A DNA stretch of 64,000 nt from Pontederia crassipes. Its lineage: Eukaryota > Streptophyta > Magnoliopsida > Commelinales > Pontederiaceae. Shown here piece after piece: positions 60,843-64,000 of this stretch. The first letter of the stretch is position 1, and each line of letters starts with the position of its first letter. The translations under genes were made by a program, and so were the position numbers. The stretch spans positions 8,494,001-8,558,000 of the forward strand of contig CM060187.1 in NCBI GenBank assembly GCA_030549335.1, written 5' to 3'. The notes beneath the pieces are model-generated. The model had not been told where the DNA came from, made no database searches, and saw nothing but the letters and a program-made list of their open reading frames with translations.

Positions 60843-63800
60843 ATGTATCCTCTGGAGCATCGTCGATGGATGTACAATAGAACAAATCCTAGTCGTGTAG
60901 GGTTGACATAAGAATTCATAGATCTTGTTGAATACTACACGATAATAGCTTGTCAGATTATACAGTTTCAACAAGAAGGAACTATAAGATGTCCATGTTT
61001 AAAATGTCAAAGCACGAAACTGCAAACTTTGGAGACCTTCAAAGTTCATTTATATAGAAAGGGTTTCAAACTCAATTATTGATATTGGAGTGATCTTTGT
61101 GAGATAGAACTATCATCGAACTTAGATATTGCACAAGAGGTTCCTACTAATTTCGAGGATGATTTTATTTCTAGATATCAAGATTTGATTTACAATGCTG
61201 CTACAACCAAATATGGTGACATTAGATTTCAACAAGAGCATGAGAATGAGTCACAACATTCCGAAGACGCTGATTTTTTCAACTTACTAGCAGCCTCGAG
61301 TGAACCCTTGTGGCCCGGTTGTGAAAATCATTCCGAATTATCATTAGTAGTTAGAATGCTAAATTTTAAGACCGGTCATAATATTTCACATGCTTTCTTT
61401 GATGCATTTATGGAGATATTAAAATAGGTCACACCATCCGGGGCTCGAATACTTGAGAATTATTACGGGACCAAAAAATTAGTTTCAAAACTTGGTCTTA
61501 GCTCTACCAAAATAGCTTGTTGTCGAAATGGTTGTATTGTATTTTAGGTTTATGACGTAAATATGAGGGAGTGCAAATTTCATGGTGCTGAGCGATATAA
61601 ATCAAATACAAAGAACGAAATTCCAGTTAAGACAATGCACTACTTGCCTCTTATTCCAAGACTTAAAAGATTATATTCGTCCGTAGGATCTACATCACAA
61701 ATGAAATGGGACATAAGACAACTGAAGGTGTCATGCTCCACCCGTATGATGGTGAAGCATGGAAACATTTTGATCGGTTGCATCCAGAATTTACAAATGA
61801 TGAAAGAAATATAAGACTAGGGTTATGAACAGACGGGTTTACACTGTTCGGTCCAATAGCAGTTCCTTATTCTTATTGGCAAGTCATAGTTACACCATAC
61901 AACTTGCATCATGGAGTATGTAGGTCTGCTCTGTATATGTTTTTGATGTGCATTATTCCTAGTCCATACAGTCCTAAGCAGAAGATAGATGTGTACTTAC
62001 ATCCTCTGATCGACGAACTGAAAGAGTTATGGAATGGTATCATAGCTTATGATGTCTTGACCAAACAGAACTTCACCCTAAAAGCTGTGATTTTCCGGCA
62101 TGGGATATTAAGTGGTTGGATGACTACAGGTAAGTTAGGATGTCCGTATTGCATGGATAACTCAAATGCTTTCACTTTAAAAAAATGGAGGTAAACATTG
62201 TTGGTTTGATTGTCATAGACAATTTGTGCCTGAAAATCATTCATTTCGAAGTAATAGAAATGCCTTGGGTAAATTACACGATTGGTCTCCCAACTTTGAA
62301 TTATTTTCAAATCGTACCTCAACTTCAATTTGTAACCAGAACGTCATGCATGTTCAATTTTCTTCCACGATTAATCCTCCTAACCAGTGATAGTGGGTTT
62401 CCCAGTTACCTTGCTTATGTGGATGTCTTTCTCACTTATCCACATCATTTAAGTCATCCACATCAGATCCTTTCCTTATTAAAATATATTATAAAAGTTA
62501 ATAAAAAAGTTAGGGCCGCCCGATGGGGCCGGCGCTCCCTGCCGGCAAGATTCGCATAGGAGGGCCGGCGAGCTGCCCTATGCGAGTTTGCCCAGCTGGT
62601 GAACTTGCACATGGGACTCGCCGGCACACTTTTTTGCCTCGCGTGCGGTCATGCGAGGAAGAAGAGGGGGGCCGGCGAGCCCCCTGTGCACTTTCTTCCT
62701 CGCCGCGCGTGAGGAAGAAGAAAAGAGGGGCTCGCTGGCCCCCCTTTCTTCCTCGCCGCACGCGAGGAAGAAGAAAGGGGGGGCCGGGCGAGCCCCCCCT
62801 GTGTGAGTTCGCTTGCGGGGCGAACTCGCACACGGGGACTCACCGGCCCCCCTTTTCTTCTTCCTCGGGTGGCCCTAACTCTTTTTAATTTTTAATTTTT
62901 ATAATATATTTTAATGAGGAAAGGATCTGACGTGGATGACTTAAATGATGTAGATGAGAGTGAAAGTCAGCCGCGTATGCAAGGTAATCGGAAAACCCAT
63001 TATCACCGATCAGGAGGACTAATCGTGCAAGAAAATTGAAGATGAAGGACGTTCTAGTTACAAATTGAAGTTTGGGTACTAATTTGAAAATGACTCAGGG
63101 GACCAATCGTGTAATTTAGTCTCGGAGGGGGAAAATAGTGCATGAAATGCTTTCTGTCAGGTTATCGAGATATGAAATATGTGACATGATTGGTTTTCTA
63201 AGTAGGATTATTGACAATCCAAATGTCAAATATAGTGATTATGGTGTTTCTCAGCGCAGACCGAACATACTGGCAAGCAAGTGTCTGCCCCTCCACTTAA
63301 AGTAGTCAATTGGACAAAACGTAGTATCTTTTGGGATATAATGTATTGGAAAGATCATTTGATTCATCATAATTTGGATGCCATGCACATTGAGAAAAAT
63401 GTATTTGATAATGTCTTCCACACGAAGGAATATTGTCGACAATAGACAATATTAAGGCAAGATTGGATTTGAAGGAATATTGTCGACGACCCGAGTTACA
63501 CCTTGTTACTTTGGCCAACGGTATATTATCCAAACCCAAAGCTTGCTACACACTTGCGAAAGATGAATCGATGAATTCGTAAGCTAAGACTGCCAGATGG
63601 TTATGCATCAAATCTAACATGATGTGTAGATATGAACAATTTGCATTTGCTCGGCATGAAGAGTCACGACTATCATGTCTTTTTGGAGTCATTGCTTCCT
63701 GTTGCATTTTCACAGCTGCAGGAAAAGATATGGAAGTCGCTTACTAAGTTGAGTCAATTTTTTTGGGATCTATGTTCGACAACACTCACCGTGAAAAATA

Positions 63801-64000
63801 TGGCGCAATTGGAACTTAATATTCCAATCATATTATGCAAGCTAGAAAGGATATTTCCTCTTGTTTTTTTTTATTCCATGGAACATCTGCCGATCCATCT
63901 GCCATAAGAAGCAAAAGTCGGTGGACCACTTCAATACAAGTGGATGTACCCGTTTGAGAGGTATCTTAATTCAATTAAAAGAATCGTAAAAAATAAAGCT
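60843..64000 (+). pseudogene. TnpD-type transposase of CACTA-2, interrupted
   Basis: From ATG 60843 the transposase-associated domain is readable with a stop at about 60909 (FIDLVEYYTIIACQIIQFQQ, IRCPCLKCQSTKLQTL). An acidic linker follows (61185-61427), then TNP2: MHYLPLIPRLKRLYSSVGS (61640), YMFLMCIIPSPYSPKQKIDV (61937), LIDELKELWNGIIAYDVLTK, LSGWMTTGKLGCPYCMDNSN (62110). At 62266 the frame is cut by the foldback element. It resumes after 63122 with GGKIVHEMLSVRLSRYEIC and later DUF4218 text (GMKSHDYHVFLESLLPVAF, MEHLPIHLP, KVGGPLQYKWMYPFERYL). Several stops and shifts apart from the insertion make it a pseudogene. Confidence 0.9.
62267..63121. mobile_element. Foldback element with 240-bp TIRs and GC-rich core
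   Basis: The left terminus reads TAAATTACACGATTGGTC (62270) and the right TIR is its complement (GACCAATCGTGTAATTTA, 63101-63118). Homology continues for about 240 bp inward through AACTTCAATTTGTAAC.AGAACGTC, ATTTAAGTCATCCAC and AGTTAGGGCC.CCCG. The core (62510-62875) is made of units such as GAGGAAGAAGAAAGGGGGGC followed by CGGCGAGCCCCC. The inverted-repeat length and the AAATTACAC start resemble Mutator-like elements. A clean 9-bp target duplication was not found. No transposase is present, and frames in the core are compositional. Confidence 0.75.

Larger units (their letters stand above)
59366..64000 (+). mobile_element. CACTA-2 (En/Spm), 5' part; runs off the window
   Basis: CACTACAAGAAAA at 59366 matches the complement of the CACTA-1 end at 36174. 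A subterminal region with inverted words (GTTTCCCATGGCTTAAGCCG, then TGGGAAAC) extends to about 59760, then a TATA box (CTATAAATAA, 59771-59780) and a long GC-rich leader. A TNP2-family transposase gene starts at 60843 and continues past 64000. A separate foldback element interrupts it at 62267-63121. Confidence 0.9.

Noticed and set aside
62510-62888. Frames of 64-121 codons in the core of the foldback element
   Set aside because: Low-complexity RRKK/PPFSS translations of a tandem repeat, open on both strands.

Overview
The window is plant nuclear DNA from an angiosperm with an expanded, repeat-rich genome. The evidence is spliced genes with long introns, a land-plant MIR393 hairpin, a plant-type 10-kDa acyl-CoA-binding protein gene, and several plant transposon lineages (Ty3/gypsy with a chromodomain tail, Ty1/copia, CACTA/EnSpm, MULE-like). 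The species cannot be fixed from sequence alone.

Layout. 1-439: unassigned. 440-7352: a complete non-autonomous LTR retrotransposon (E1; tRNA-Asp primer site, no pol). 7353-12700: single-copy-looking DNA holding MIR393 (11021-11135). 12707-13768: a foldback element with a GC-rich core. 14430-16526: ACBP gene on the minus strand in four coding exons. 17230-23220: a GC-rich minisatellite split by a 5.3-kb minus-strand Reina-like chromovirus (17796-23082, target duplication GACGC). 25293-25690: glutamate dehydrogenase pseudogene. About 27600-36174: decayed CACTA element whose 3' end lies inside the 5' LTR of a gag-only copia element (36175-40333). 40334-58843: nested, decayed LTR DNA. Inside it is a second non-autonomous tRNA-Asp-primed element (E2) whose 5' LTR forms a head-to-head palindrome (45203-47539) and which hosts a solo LTR (49850-52668, target duplication ATACT); a sister copy of that LTR lies inverted at 53136-55768. 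59366-64000: start of a second CACTA element, itself interrupted by a foldback element with long inverted repeats (62267-63121), running off the window.

Only two host loci look intact: MIR393, expected to regulate TIR1/AFB auxin receptor mRNAs, and ACBP, a cytosolic acyl-CoA carrier. The rest is transposon biology. The most novel signal is that E1 and E2, whose LTRs differ, share a plan: tRNA-Asp primer site, one coiled-coil ORF with a conserved C-x-C-H / TQWR / PPLE-x-PTT region, a conserved structured non-coding block, and a hairpin just before the polypurine tract. Several unrelated LTR families here also carry arrays of short, degenerate, palindromic GC-rich motifs. All identities rest on reading the sequence; no database search was run.
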